64,000 nt of DNA from CAG-170 sp022779365 (GCA_022779365.1 JALFSI010000050.1:49885-113884); one strand, 5' to 3'. Positions 16,774 through 25,016 are shown, numbered from the stretch's first letter. A program made the numbers and translations. Notes: generated by a model from the letters alone, not told the origin.

Positions 16774-19233
16774 TTACCGCAGCATTTCAATGAGTCTGCT
16801 GCGGCGGTCGATGTTCATTTTCTGGAACGCGTTTTTGAGGTGGTGCTTGACGGTGTTTTCCGAGATATGCAGGTGCTGCGCGATCTCGTGGTTGCGCAGC
16901 CCGCGCGCCGCCAGCTCCGCGACCTCGCGCTCGCGGTCGGTGAGCGTTTCCTTCAGCTCCGGCACGTCGTCCAGCATGGCGAAAATGCGGCTCTCGTCGG
17001 CGCGGGTGTAGTGGATGCCGAGCGCCTTGATCTCCCGGATCGCCTGCGCGTGATTGGACGCGATGGACGGCAGCAGGAACAGCACCTGAAAATATTTGCG
17101 GAAGCAGGCGAGGAAGGAGTAGTTTTTATCCTGCTCCGCGATCGAAAGCGAGCGCCCCAGCCACTGGGCGGCTTTTCCGAGCTGCCCGATGGCAAGGTAG
17201 CACAGCGCCAGCCCGCTGTACATAAAATTCCGCGCCGCAGCGGAGACGAGCCGCGTGTCCAGCTCCAGCGACGCTTCGACCGACGCGATGGCACGCTGAT
17301 ATTCCTTCCTGAGCAGCAGATCGGTAATGCGGCAGGTCTTGATCATGAAATTTGTAAACGTCAGGTCGGACAGCGAATCCGCCGCGCCCTGCGCCCAGAG
17401 CGCGGAGCGGTTCGGCTGCATCATCAGCCCCAGCAGATACCCGCGCACGGTCTCGGTCATGCTTGCGCCAAGGCTCGTGCCGTGCAAAAATGCGTAGCCC
17501 TGCGCCTTGTTTTCCAGATACTCCACCGCGCGCTGCAAGCCCGCCATGTCGGAGCGGTAGATGGCGTTGATGCCGAGCAGCAGCGCCGCGCCGTAGGTGG
17601 CGGAGGCATTCTGCGCCTGCTCCGACAAAAACGCCGCCTGATACGCCTGGATGTCCGACTCCTCAAAGCGCCCCTGCACGGAGTATGCCTCGCCCCGGTA
17701 GATCTCCGCCATCCCGGCGGCATGACCGCCCGTGAGACGATTATAGCACCCCAGCACGACCGTCAGCCGCGCTGCCGTGGACATCATCTGCCCCGGCTCG
17801 GCGTAGAACAAATACCACATCGAGGGACAGCCGAAGAAAAACGGCTCTTCGGGGATAAACAGCTCCGATTCGTGCGTCAGCAGCTTTTCCGCGCGCGCAT
17901 ACGCCGCGTCCATGCCGCCAAGCTCCGGGAAAAATTCCAGCGCGTCCAGAAGCTCCCACTCGCCGAGCAGATGCTTGTCGCCCAGTTCCTCCAAAAGCGG
18001 GCGCAGCGCCGCCATCTGCGCGGAAAACTCTGCAAAGTCACATCCCGCGTACAGCGCGTAGCACAGCCGCAGCAGCGACAGAGGATAGCGCCGCCGGATC
18101 TCCTGCGGGCAGCGGCTCAACACGGTCCTGGCGATGTGCGTATAGCTCACGCCGGAAAAATGCTCTGTGATGAGACCGACAAGACGGCAGGAAAGCAGCC
18201 CCTCGTCGTCCTCTGCCTGGAAAAAGCAATCTACCGCCGCGCGCGTCGAGCCGTTATCACGATACCAGATACCCGCGCGGGCGTAGATCTCGCGCCGCAG
18301 TGCCGGGTCAGTCTCCGCCAGCCGCGCCCGCAAAAAATGCAGCAGCAGCTCGTGGGGATAGTAGCGGTCGCGCGCGGGGTCGTGCCGCACGAGCGGCGTG
18401 CGGCGGAACAGCTCTTCCCGCGCGCCGCCGGGGAGCGCGCCATCCGGCAGAAGGCGGCTTAACATCGCAGGCGTGATGCAGTCAAACAGGCACAGCCGCA
18501 GCAGCGCCTCGCGCTGCGCATCGTCCAGCCGCTTCCAGAAAATGCGGTACAGAAGGTCATCCAGCTCGCCCGAGACACCGCCCGCCGCAAGGCACAGCGA
18601 CACCGCCGCCGGTAAGCCGCCGGTCGAGGCAACGATCTCGTCCGCCTGTGCTTCCGAGAGCGCCGGGGCGGCAGCGCCGCACAGATCGTCGCGGCACAAA
18701 AGCAGGTCGCTCACGCCGAGGAAGCACACGCTGCCTTCCAGCGCCTCCACAACGCCGCGCAGCCTGCCGAGATTCTGCGTGATGAAGATGACGTGCAGGC
18801 CGTCGGCGGGGCGCTTTGCCAGCGCGTCGATGATCTGCGGCTGCCAGTTCGCGGCGGCAAACTGAAAATTGTCGAATACGAGCGTGAGCGGCTTTTCCAC
18901 GCGCAGCTCCGTGAGAATCTGCGCGGCGCGTGCGGCGTTGCTGCGGTTGACAAAGCCCAGCGCCTCCACGCGGCGGACAAAGCGGTCGTCCAGCGCCGCG
19001 AGCTGCCGCACGAACCAGTAAAAGCTCGTGTCTGGCAGATCTTCCACGCCTGTGTACCACGCCACGGCGTCCTGATCTCGCAGCGCGAAGCTGACCGCCG
19101 TTGTTTTGCCGTATCCGGCGGGCGCTTCCACGACCGACAGGCGGCTGCGCCGCATCTGCGCGAGCTTTTTGAGAAGCCGCTCCGAAAAAATAGATTGTTC
19201 CGTATCGCGCATTTGCTCCACCGCCCGGTTCAT
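16774..19233 (-). CDS. LuxR-family ATP-dependent transcriptional regulator (MalT/LAL type)
   Basis: An 819-residue STAND-type regulator. Walker A EAPAGYGKTT is at residues 36-45, the Walker B-like strand LTLVFDNFQF is near 110, and a long helical repeat region fills the middle. A LuxR helix-turn-helix ends the protein (LTDREREVAELAARGLRNHE, then ENTVKHHLKNAFQKM). Proteins of this class are activated by a ligand plus ATP and then bind DNA. I chose the ATG at 19233, after AAAGGTAAG. An upstream in-frame extension runs through the lysine-promoter region and is not credible. The downstream neighbour on the same strand, 140 bp away, is the giant SLH protein, a plausible target. The ligand is unknown. 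Confidence 0.9.
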   Translation of the reverse strand: MNRAVEQMRDTEQSIFSERLLKKLAQMRRSRLSVVEAPAGYGKTTAVSFALRDQDAVAWYTGVEDLPDTSFYWFVRQLAALDDRFVRRVEALGFVNRSNAARAAQILTELRVEKPLTLVFDNFQFAAANWQPQIIDALAKRPADGLHVIFITQNLGRLRGVVEALEGSVCFLGVSDLLLCRDDLCGAAAPALSEAQADEIVASTGGLPAAVSLCLAAGGVSGELDDLLYRIFWKRLDDAQREALLRLCLFDCITPAMLSRLLPDGALPGGAREELFRRTPLVRHDPARDRYYPHELLLHFLRARLAETDPALRREIYARAGIWYRDNGSTRAAVDCFFQAEDDEGLLSCRLVGLITEHFSGVSYTHIARTVLSRCPQEIRRRYPLSLLRLCYALYAGCDFAEFSAQMAALRPLLEELGDKHLLGEWELLDALEFFPELGGMDAAYARAEKLLTHESELFIPEEPFFFGCPSMWYLFYAEPGQMMSTAARLTVVLGCYNRLTGGHAAGMAEIYRGEAYSVQGRFEESDIQAYQAAFLSEQAQNASATYGAALLLGINAIYRSDMAGLQRAVEYLENKAQGYAFLHGTSLGASMTETVRGYLLGLMMQPNRSALWAQGAADSLSDLTFTNFMIKTCRITDLLLRKEYQRAIASVEASLELDTRLVSAAARNFMYSGLALCYLAIGQLGKAAQWLGRSLSIAEQDKNYSFLACFRKYFQVLFLLPSIASNHAQAIREIKALGIHYTRADESRIFAMLDDVPELKETLTDREREVAELAARGLRNHEIAQHLHISENTVKHHLKNAFQKMNIDRRSRLIEMLR

Positions 19234-19297
19234 TCTTACCTTTATTTTATCGGAACTTCCGCCGAAACGCAAGCGGCGAATCGCGTCGGTTTTGCGG

Positions 19298-19327
19298 TGT
19301 ATATCGTCAGGTGTTACAAAATAGCAA
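19298..19327 (-). promoter_or_regulatory. Possible promoter for the LuxR-type regulator
   Basis: On the minus strand TTGCTA (19322-19327), an 18-bp spacer and TATACA (19298-19303) lie about 65 bp upstream of the start. The spacing is slightly long. Confidence 0.4.
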
Positions 19328-19408
19328 CGAGATTCTTGTGCAACATCACAACAGATGGCGAAATTCTGCAAAATTTTTAGCAAAAGTATGGAATTGTCAA
19401 AATAGGGC

Positions 19409-19436
19409 TTGATTTTTTGAAAACTCGTGCTATAAT
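19409..19436 (+). promoter_or_regulatory. Sigma-A promoter of the lysine transporter operon
   Basis: TTGATT at 19409-19414, a 16-bp spacer and a perfect TATAAT at 19431-19436. Transcription would begin about 30 bp before the riboswitch. Confidence 0.8.
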
Positions 19437-19470
19437 CGGGGCAATTAAATAAAGCAGTCAAACAAAAAGA

Positions 19471-19634
19471 TATAGAGGCGCGGAAACGATCAGTACCCGC
19501 CGGAGACTCTCAAAGGTCGCCGAAGGCAGGGGAAAGGCAATTCCGCCGAAATGGAACGGTGTTTGAGCGCCGCTTCGTTGGGTACAGGGAAAACATCCCT
19601 GTGACTGTCGCAAAACCTTTTGCGGAGTGCTATA
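19471..19634 (+). promoter_or_regulatory. Lysine riboswitch (L-box)
   Basis: The stretch carries the conserved L-box landmarks in order: AGAGGCGCGG at 19474, CAGTACCC, GCCGGAGACTCTC, GCCGAAGGCAGGGGAAAGGC, CCGCCGAA, a GGGTACAGGGAAAACATCCCTGTGAC-type arm, GACTGTC, and the closing GGAGTGCTAT at about 19624-19633. The aptamer binds lysine and, when occupied, favours the terminator that follows, so the downstream transporter should be shut off when lysine is plentiful. Recognition is by motif; covariance scoring against Rfam RF00168 was not run. Confidence 0.93.
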
Positions 19635-19676
19635 TTCGATTTTGTTTTGCGATGGCGATTCTAGATGGTCCATTTC

Positions 19677-19713
19677 AAACGGTCGAAGCACTTTGCTTTG
19701 GCCGTTTTATTTT
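19677..19713 (+). terminator. Riboswitch-controlled terminator
   Basis: A 13-bp stem with two G-U pairs (19677-19689 with 19695-19707, loop ACTTT) followed by TATTTT. It is the expression platform of the lysine riboswitch. Confidence 0.88.
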
Positions 19714-19788
19714 AATTACCGGCAAAACCGAATCATCTCGGCACGCCGCGCGCTTGCCCCTTTTCCTCCCGGCTGCGTAAAGATCCTC

Positions 19789-19956
19789 GGGAATCCACAA
19801 AGGATTCCCTGCGGCTTTTACTTGCCAGAAGAAAAAGTTGCGGCGCGGGCGGCATACCGATCTAATTCGGATTTGCCTATTTGAGAATAGGCAATGCGCT
19901 CGACGCACCGTTTCAATGTGCATTTGCCTATTAGAGAATGGACGAAGTTCCATTCT
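19789..19956. repeat. Run of intergenic stem-loops before the lysine transporter
   Basis: Three hairpins follow the riboswitch terminator: GGGAATCC/GGATTCCC at 19789-19809, TTGCCTATT/AATAGGCAA at 19873-19894, and AGAATGGA/TCCATTCT at 19935-19956 with loop CGAAGT. TTTGCCTATT occurs twice (19872 and 19923). No gene is seen between 19714 and 19994. Confidence 0.65.
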
Positions 19957-19994
19957 ATGCAACTTCCGCGGAATTGTGAATGGAGGAAATTAAA

Positions 19995-20864
19995 ATGAGA
20001 AGAGTATTTGCATTGATTCTGGTAGCGGCACTGCTTTGCACGGCGCTGGTTGGCTGCGGCGGGCGCGAGAAGACGGACCTGCACAACGCCACGTCGCTCG
20101 CCGATCTCAAGGGCGCAACGATCGGCGCGCAGACCGGCACGTTCCACCTCGAAGCGCTCGATCAGGTGGACGGCATCACCAAGAAGGATTTTGCAGATTT
20201 TACCGACCTTCTGAACGCCCTCAAGTCCGGCGCGATCGACGGCTATGTCGCCGAAGAGCCGACGGCGCTGGAGGTCTGCGGCAAGGATGACACGCTGACG
20301 TACCTGCCGTTTGTGAATAACAGCACCGGCTTCACCGCCACCGACGAAGAGACCGGCATCGCCGTCGCCTTCAAGACGGGTTCTGAGATGGTCGCGCAGG
20401 TGAACGACATCATCGCGGGCATCTCCACCGAGACCCGTCAGGCGCTGATGGCGCAGATCGTTGCTCTGAGCGCCAGCCCCGACACGCAGTCGTCCGACGC
20501 GATCGTCCTCGCGTCCGGCAACACCGACACCTCGAACGGTACGCTGAAGATCGCCATGGAATGCGCCTACGCGCCGTTTAACTGGACGCAGACGACCGAC
20601 GCCAACGGCGCAGTGCCCATTCAGGGTCAGGACGGGATGTATGCCAACGGCTATGACGTGCAGGTCGCAAAGTACATCGCGGCGGAGCTCGGCATGGCGC
20701 TGGAGGTCTACTCCTACGTTTGGGATTCGCTGATCCCGGCGGTCCAGTCCGGCGCGGTGGACGCCATCATCGCCGGCATGAGCCCCACGGCAGAGCGTGA
20801 AGAGCAGGTCGATTTCACCGACTGCTACTACAACAGCAACCTCGTGGTCATCATCAAGAAGTAA
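19995..20864 (+). CDS. Lysine-type amino-acid ABC transporter substrate-binding lipoprotein, apparently circularly permuted
   Basis: A 289-residue lipoprotein with signal MRRVFALILVAALLCTALVG and lipobox LVGC (Cys21). It belongs to the SBP_bac_3 fold, but the two halves are in reversed order. Residues ~31-157 (ATSLADLKGATIGAQTGTFH ... GISTETRQALMAQ) match what is normally the C-terminal half. A Ser/Thr/Asp-rich linker covers ~158-182. Residues ~183-289 (GTLKIAMECAYAPFNW ... GMSPTAEREEQVDF ... NLVVIIKK) match the normal N-terminal half. The ligand Arg in TAERE and an acidic residue in AMECAYAPF, aligned to Asp11 of the Lys/Arg/Orn-binding protein, are kept, which fits a cationic amino acid. 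Lysine is inferred from the upstream riboswitch. The ATG at 19995 follows GGAGGAAATT. Confidence 0.88.
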   Translation: MRRVFALILVAALLCTALVGCGGREKTDLHNATSLADLKGATIGAQTGTFHLEALDQVDGITKKDFADFTDLLNALKSGAIDGYVAEEPTALEVCGKDDTLTYLPFVNNSTGFTATDEETGIAVAFKTGSEMVAQVNDIIAGISTETRQALMAQIVALSASPDTQSSDAIVLASGNTDTSNGTLKIAMECAYAPFNWTQTTDANGAVPIQGQDGMYANGYDVQVAKYIAAELGMALEVYSYVWDSLIPAVQSGAVDAIIAGMSPTAEREEQVDFTDCYYNSNLVVIIKK

Positions 20865-20886
20865 CGGCAGTAATAGGGGAAACACC

Positions 20887-21663
20887 GTGGAATTTATCAG
20901 AGAAGTTCTGGCGATCGTCCGCCAGTATCACAGCTACCTGCTCTCCGGCGTCGGCTATACGATGCTGATCGCGCTGGTCGGTACGATCGCCGGCTTCCTG
21001 ATCGGACTGCTGACCGGCGTCGTGCGGACCGCCCCGATGAGCAAAAACGGCTTTGTCCGCGCCCTGCACAAAATTCTGAACGCCATCATCGCCGTCTACA
21101 TTGAAGTCTTCCGCGGCACGCCGATGATGGTGCAGGCGATGGTCATCTACTGGGGCTACGCGTTTGCAAACGATGGCACGACGCTGCCGCTCATCCCGGC
21201 GGGTCTGTTTATCGTGTCCATCAACACGGGCGCGTATATGGCGGAGATCGTCCGCGGCGGCATCATTTCTGTTGACAAGGGGCAGCTCGAGGGCGCGTAC
21301 TCTGTTGGCATGACGCACGCGCAGGCGATGAACAAGGTCATCATCCCGCAGGTGCTGCGCAACATCCTGCCGTCCATCAGCAATGAGTTCGTCATCAATA
21401 TCAAGGATACGTCTGTGCTGAACGTCATCGGCGTGACCGAGCTTTACTACATGGCGGGCGTTATCAAGCGCATCAACCTGCAAACGTTCCAGACCTACGC
21501 CGTCATCTGCGTGCTGTACTTCATCCTGACGTTTACGGTCACACGGCTACTGCGGCTGCTGGAGCGCAAGCTCGAGGGCAGCGATACCTACACCATCTGC
21601 GGCTCTGGGTCGGATTCCAGCGCCGAGATCCACATCAAGCGCGAGGGAGGGGAGCTGGCATGA
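20887..21663 (+). CDS. Amino-acid ABC transporter permease (HisM/GlnP type)
   Basis: A 258-residue inner-membrane permease with the usual five to six spans. GYTMLIALVGTIAGFLIGLL begins the first membrane block, and the conserved EAA loop is EGAYSVGMTHAQAMNKVIIP (residues ~137-156). I read the start as GTG at 20887, after AGGGGAA, giving VEFIREVLAIVRQYH; the codons before it belong to the end of the binding-protein gene. It is the channel of the riboswitch-controlled lysine uptake system and overlaps the ATPase gene by 4 bp (ATGA). Confidence 0.92.
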   Translation: MEFIREVLAIVRQYHSYLLSGVGYTMLIALVGTIAGFLIGLLTGVVRTAPMSKNGFVRALHKILNAIIAVYIEVFRGTPMMVQAMVIYWGYAFANDGTTLPLIPAGLFIVSINTGAYMAEIVRGGIISVDKGQLEGAYSVGMTHAQAMNKVIIPQVLRNILPSISNEFVINIKDTSVLNVIGVTELYYMAGVIKRINLQTFQTYAVICVLYFILTFTVTRLLRLLERKLEGSDTYTICGSGSDSSAEIHIKREGGELA

Positions 21664-22397
21664 GCGAGATTCTGCGCGTGGAGCATCTGCAAAAGCGCTT
21701 TGGCACGCATGACGTTTTGCAGGACATCAGCTTTTCGGTGAATAAGGGCGACGTCATCAGTGTCATCGGTCCGTCCGGCTCCGGCAAGAGCACGATGCTG
21801 CGCTGTATCAACCTCCTGGAAACGCCGACCGGCGGCAAGATCCTCTTTGAAGGGCGTGACATCACCGAGCCGGGCACAAATGTGCCCCAGTACCGCGCCC
21901 GTGTGGGCATGGTGTTCCAGCAGTTCAACCTGTTCAACAATATGACGGCGCTGGAAAACTGCGTCAGCCCGCAGACGACCGTTCTCAAGCGCTCCCGCGC
22001 CGAGGCGCAGAAGATCGCCGGGGAATATCTGACGCGTGTGGGCATGGCGGCGTATCAGAACGCGCGCCCCGCACAGCTCTCCGGCGGGCAGAAGCAGCGC
22101 GTCGCCATCGCGCGGTCGCTGTCGATGCACCCAGACATCCTCCTCTTTGATGAGCCGACGTCCGCGCTTGATCCCGAAATGGTCGGCGAGGTGCTGGACG
22201 TGATGAAGAGGCTGGCGGAGACAGGTCTGACCATGATCGTAGTCACGCACGAGATGGGCTTTGCCCGCGACGTGTCTGACCGCGTGATCTTCATGGACGG
22301 CGGCTATATCCTCGAGGACGCCTCCCCGGACGAAATTTTCCATGCACCCAAGCAGGCGCGCACACGCGAGTTCCTGGCGCGCTACTTCGAACGGTGA
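21660..22397 (+). CDS. Amino-acid ABC transporter ATP-binding protein (GlnQ/HisP type)
   Basis: A 245-residue ATPase with Walker A GPSGSGKST at about residues 36-44, signature LSGGQKQRVAIAR near 140, Walker B ILLFDEPTSALDPE and switch His in VVTHEMGFA. It powers import through the neighbouring permease. The start ATGA overlaps the permease stop, so the two are co-translated. A strong terminator follows 45 bp after the stop, so the operon is binding protein, permease, ATPase. Confidence 0.95.
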   Translation: MSEILRVEHLQKRFGTHDVLQDISFSVNKGDVISVIGPSGSGKSTMLRCINLLETPTGGKILFEGRDITEPGTNVPQYRARVGMVFQQFNLFNNMTALENCVSPQTTVLKRSRAEAQKIAGEYLTRVGMAAYQNARPAQLSGGQKQRVAIARSLSMHPDILLFDEPTSALDPEMVGEVLDVMKRLAETGLTMIVVTHEMGFARDVSDRVIFMDGGYILEDASPDEIFHAPKQARTREFLARYFER

Positions 22398-22442
22398 CTG
22401 GCAAAATTCGCTGCTTGGCACAGCAGAAATACAAATAAATTT

Positions 22443-22476
22443 GGGCGAACTGCACAAAACAGTTCGCCCATTTTTT
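22443..22476 (+). terminator. Terminator of the lysine transporter operon
   Basis: A perfect 10-bp stem (22443-22452 with 22460-22469) around CACAAAA, then ATTTTTT. Confidence 0.92.
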
Positions 22477-22495
22477 GCATTTATACTGATATTCA

Positions 22496-22632
22496 ATGAA
22501 AAACTTTAATTCGTAGAATTGAAGTTTTTCATATGAAGATCATTATGAGACGAGATTTCGTGATTTTTTCAAAATCACGAAATTGGTTACGCCAAAGGCG
22601 AAACCTTTCTGATTAAAGAATTTAATCAGAAA
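22496..22632. repeat. Cluster of four back-to-back stem-loops
   Basis: ATGAAAAACTT/AAGTTTTTCAT at 22496-22532, a 12-bp stem TTTCGTGATTTT/AAAATCACGAAA at 22556-22582, GGTTACGCC/GGCGAAACC at 22585-22605, and a perfect 12-bp stem TTTCTGATTAAA/TTTAATCAGAAA at 22606-22632. The last three touch one another. Only the terminator of the previous operon is otherwise present in this gap, and no gene is seen in 22398-22731. Confidence 0.8.
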
Positions 22633-22731
22633 ACAGTATTAAATGGCAGCACTTTCTTGCGCGTTCGCGCCGCTATGGTAGTATGATTTTTGTAGGAAGA
22701 GTTTTCAATTTACCGAGAAAGGAATGAACCT

Positions 22732-24138
22732 ATGCAGAAATTCATCGACTTTTTCACCGGCAGTCTCAACACGGTGGCGTGGCTGTACATCTTTCTGCCA
22801 TGTACCATCCTCGGCGGTCTCTATCTGACCATTCGCAACCGGGGCATCCAGTTCACCAAATTCGGCTATGTCATAAAGAACACGCTCGGCAAGATGTTCA
22901 CCAAGCAGACGGCGGGCGAAGGCGCGGTCACGCCGCTTCAGGCGGTCACAACGGCGCTGGCGGCTACGGTCGGCACGGGCAATATCGTGGGCACGTCGCA
23001 GGCAATCGCGCTCGGCGGCTACGGCGCGGTGTTCTGGCTGTGGCTGGCGGCGCTGCTCGGCATGATCATCAAATACTCCGAGGTCACGCTGTCCATCCGC
23101 TACCGCGAACGTGACGCGAAGGGTGACTGGGTCGGCGGACCGATGTACTACATCAAAAACGGTCTCGGACCGCGGTGGAAATGGGTCGGTACGGTTTTCT
23201 GCGTATTCGCGGCGATCGCGTGCTTCGGCATCGGCAATATGTCGCAGGTCAACTCCATCGTCGGCTCGCTCAATGACGCCATCGACGTCTTTAATCCCGC
23301 CGCGGCAGGGGAGCGCAGCACGCTGAACCTCATCTTTGGCATCGCCATCGCGGCGCTCGTGGCACTCATCCTCTTCGGCGGCATCAAGCGCATCGGCGCG
23401 GTGGCGGAAAAGCTCGTGCCTGCCATGAGCGTTCTGTACATTGTCTTCGCGCTCGTTGTCATCATCGGGCACGCGGGGAATATCGGTCCTGCGTTCGGCA
23501 AAATTTTCTCCACCGCCTTCACGCCCGGCGCGATCGGCGGCGCGGCGGCAGGCATCGCGCTCAAACAGACCATCGTCTGGGGCTTGCGGCGCAGCGCGTT
23601 CTCGAATGAAGCCGGTCTCGGCTCGGCAGCCATCGCGCACGCCGCGGCGGAAACGCCCAGCCCCGTTCATCAGGGCATTTACGGCATTTTTGAGGTCTTT
23701 GCCGATACCATCGTCATCTGCACGCTCACGGCGCTCACCATCATTTGCAGCGGCGTGGAAATTCCGTTCGGCACTTATGTAAACTCAGAGCTCATCTCCG
23801 GCGCGTTCGCCACCATCTTTGGCGCGAAGTTTGCGAATGTGTTCGTGGCGCTGGCGCTCGTACTCTTCGCGTTCACCACAGTGCTCGGCTGGGCGCTCTA
23901 CGGCAGCCGCAGCGCGCAGTACCTGTTCGGTCTGAAGTTTGCCAAGGTCTATCAGGCAGCGTTCATCGCGGTCATCGTTGTCGGCGCGGTCGCCAAGCTC
24001 GACGTGGTTTGGAACATTGCCGACACGTTCAACGGTCTGATGGCGATCCCGAACTTCTTCGCGCTCTTCGCCCTGTCCGGCGTAGTCGTAAAGCTCACAA
24101 AGGACTATTTCTTCCCGGACAAAGCCAAACTGAAATAA
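22732..24138 (+). CDS. AGCS-family sodium:alanine/glycine symporter
   Basis: A 468-residue integral membrane protein with about ten spans. It shows the AGCS landmarks GGLYLTIRNRGIQFTKFGY near the N-terminus, TALAATVGTGNIVGTSQAIA (residues ~79-98), which is the cation/substrate region, GGPMYYIKNGLG, and RRSAFSNEAGLGSAAIAHAA near 285. The family takes up alanine or glycine with Na+ or H+. GAGAAAGGAATGAACC precedes the ATG. It is a single-gene unit closed by a strong terminator. The exact substrate cannot be told from the sequence. Confidence 0.93.
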   Translation: MQKFIDFFTGSLNTVAWLYIFLPCTILGGLYLTIRNRGIQFTKFGYVIKNTLGKMFTKQTAGEGAVTPLQAVTTALAATVGTGNIVGTSQAIALGGYGAVFWLWLAALLGMIIKYSEVTLSIRYRERDAKGDWVGGPMYYIKNGLGPRWKWVGTVFCVFAAIACFGIGNMSQVNSIVGSLNDAIDVFNPAAAGERSTLNLIFGIAIAALVALILFGGIKRIGAVAEKLVPAMSVLYIVFALVVIIGHAGNIGPAFGKIFSTAFTPGAIGGAAAGIALKQTIVWGLRRSAFSNEAGLGSAAIAHAAAETPSPVHQGIYGIFEVFADTIVICTLTALTIICSGVEIPFGTYVNSELISGAFATIFGAKFANVFVALALVLFAFTTVLGWALYGSRSAQYLFGLKFAKVYQAAFIAVIVVGAVAKLDVVWNIADTFNGLMAIPNFFALFALSGVVVKLTKDYFFPDKAKLK

Positions 24139-24147
24139 ACAAAAGCA

Positions 24148-24179
24148 GCCCCCGGTGCTTTGCACCGGGGGCAATTTTT
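24148..24179. terminator. Terminator between the symporter and DeoR genes
   Basis: A perfect 10-bp GC-rich stem (24148-24157 with 24163-24172, loop CTTTG) followed by AATTTTT. It can serve both convergent genes. Confidence 0.9.
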
Positions 24180-24190
24180 AATGCCATTTG

Positions 24191-24964
24191 CTATTTGCGA
24201 TCCTGCGGGAAGAGGAGCTGGATGCCGTGCTGCTCCAGATACTGCACCCATGGGCGCGGCGGGCGCGTGTTGGTGACGACGACGTCGATCTGGTCGATCG
24301 GCGCGATCTCCACGAACGAGACCTTGTCGAATTTTGTCCCGTCCAGAATGAGGATGCGCTTTTTCGCGGCGCTCAGCATGACCTGCTTGCTCTGCGCGTT
24401 CAGCTCGTTGGAGTCGGTGATGCCCGCCTCACGGTCAAGCCCCTTGCAGGAGAAAATGACCTTGTCCACATGATAGCAGCGCAGCGCGTCCAGCGACCGC
24501 GCGCCGACCAGCGCCAGCGATTCGCGCTTGAGCTGCCCGCCGGTGGAGAGGATCGTCCACGTCTCCATGCCCGCCAGCTCCACGACCAGCCCCACGGAAT
24601 TGGTGATGATCGTCAGATCCTTCTTTTCCTTCAGCCGCCGGGCGGTAAAGAGGGAAGTGGAGCTGTCGTCCATCATCAGATGGTCGCCGTCCTCAATGAG
24701 CGTGCTCACCAGCTCCGCGATCTCGTTTTTTGCCTCGACGTTCGTCTTGTTGCGGATGGTGTAGGACAGGTCGGATTTTGTGATGTTGCCCCAGATCGCG
24801 CCGCCGTAGGTCTTGGTGGCGTAGCCGTCCTTTTCCAGCTTGTCAAGGTCGCGCCGGATGGTCTCCTCGGTCACGTTGTAGTGCGCCGCCAGATCGCTCA
24901 CCAGCACGCGCTGCTCCGTGCGCAGCTTGTTGAGGATCTCGTTTTTTCGTTCGATCGCAAGCAT
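24191..24964 (-). CDS. DeoR/GlpR-family transcriptional regulator
   Basis: A 257-residue repressor. The N-terminal helix-turn-helix reads LAIERKNEILNKLRTEQRVL then LAAHYNVTEETIRRDLDKLE, the DeoR signature. The C-terminal DeoRC sugar-phosphate-sensing domain includes DDSSTSLFTARRL, TNSVGLVVELAG, and GVGAR-like ALVGARSLDAL. Such proteins usually control sugar or polyol use, but no such gene is adjacent: the neighbours are an amino-acid symporter and the MBOAT gene. The ATG at 24964 follows AAGGAG with rather long spacing. Confidence 0.92.
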   Translation of the reverse strand: MLAIERKNEILNKLRTEQRVLVSDLAAHYNVTEETIRRDLDKLEKDGYATKTYGGAIWGNITKSDLSYTIRNKTNVEAKNEIAELVSTLIEDGDHLMMDDSSTSLFTARRLKEKKDLTIITNSVGLVVELAGMETWTILSTGGQLKRESLALVGARSLDALRCYHVDKVIFSCKGLDREAGITDSNELNAQSKQVMLSAAKKRILILDGTKFDKVSFVEIAPIDQIDVVVTNTRPPRPWVQYLEQHGIQLLFPQDRK

Positions 24965-24987
24965 GGCTCATCAACTCCTTGCCTGCT

Positions 24988-25016
24988 ATTGTAGCACGAA
25001 TCTCACATAAAAGCAA
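24988..25016 (-). promoter_or_regulatory. Sigma-A promoter of the DeoR gene
   Basis: On the minus strand TTGCTT (25011-25016), 17 bp, then TACAAT (24988-24993), just upstream of the ribosome site. Confidence 0.75.

Noticed and set aside
19233..19461. An N-terminal extension of the LuxR-type regulator to 19461
   Set aside because: The extra 76 codons would cross the promoter of the lysine riboswitch operon, and the ATG at 19233 has a proper ribosome site.
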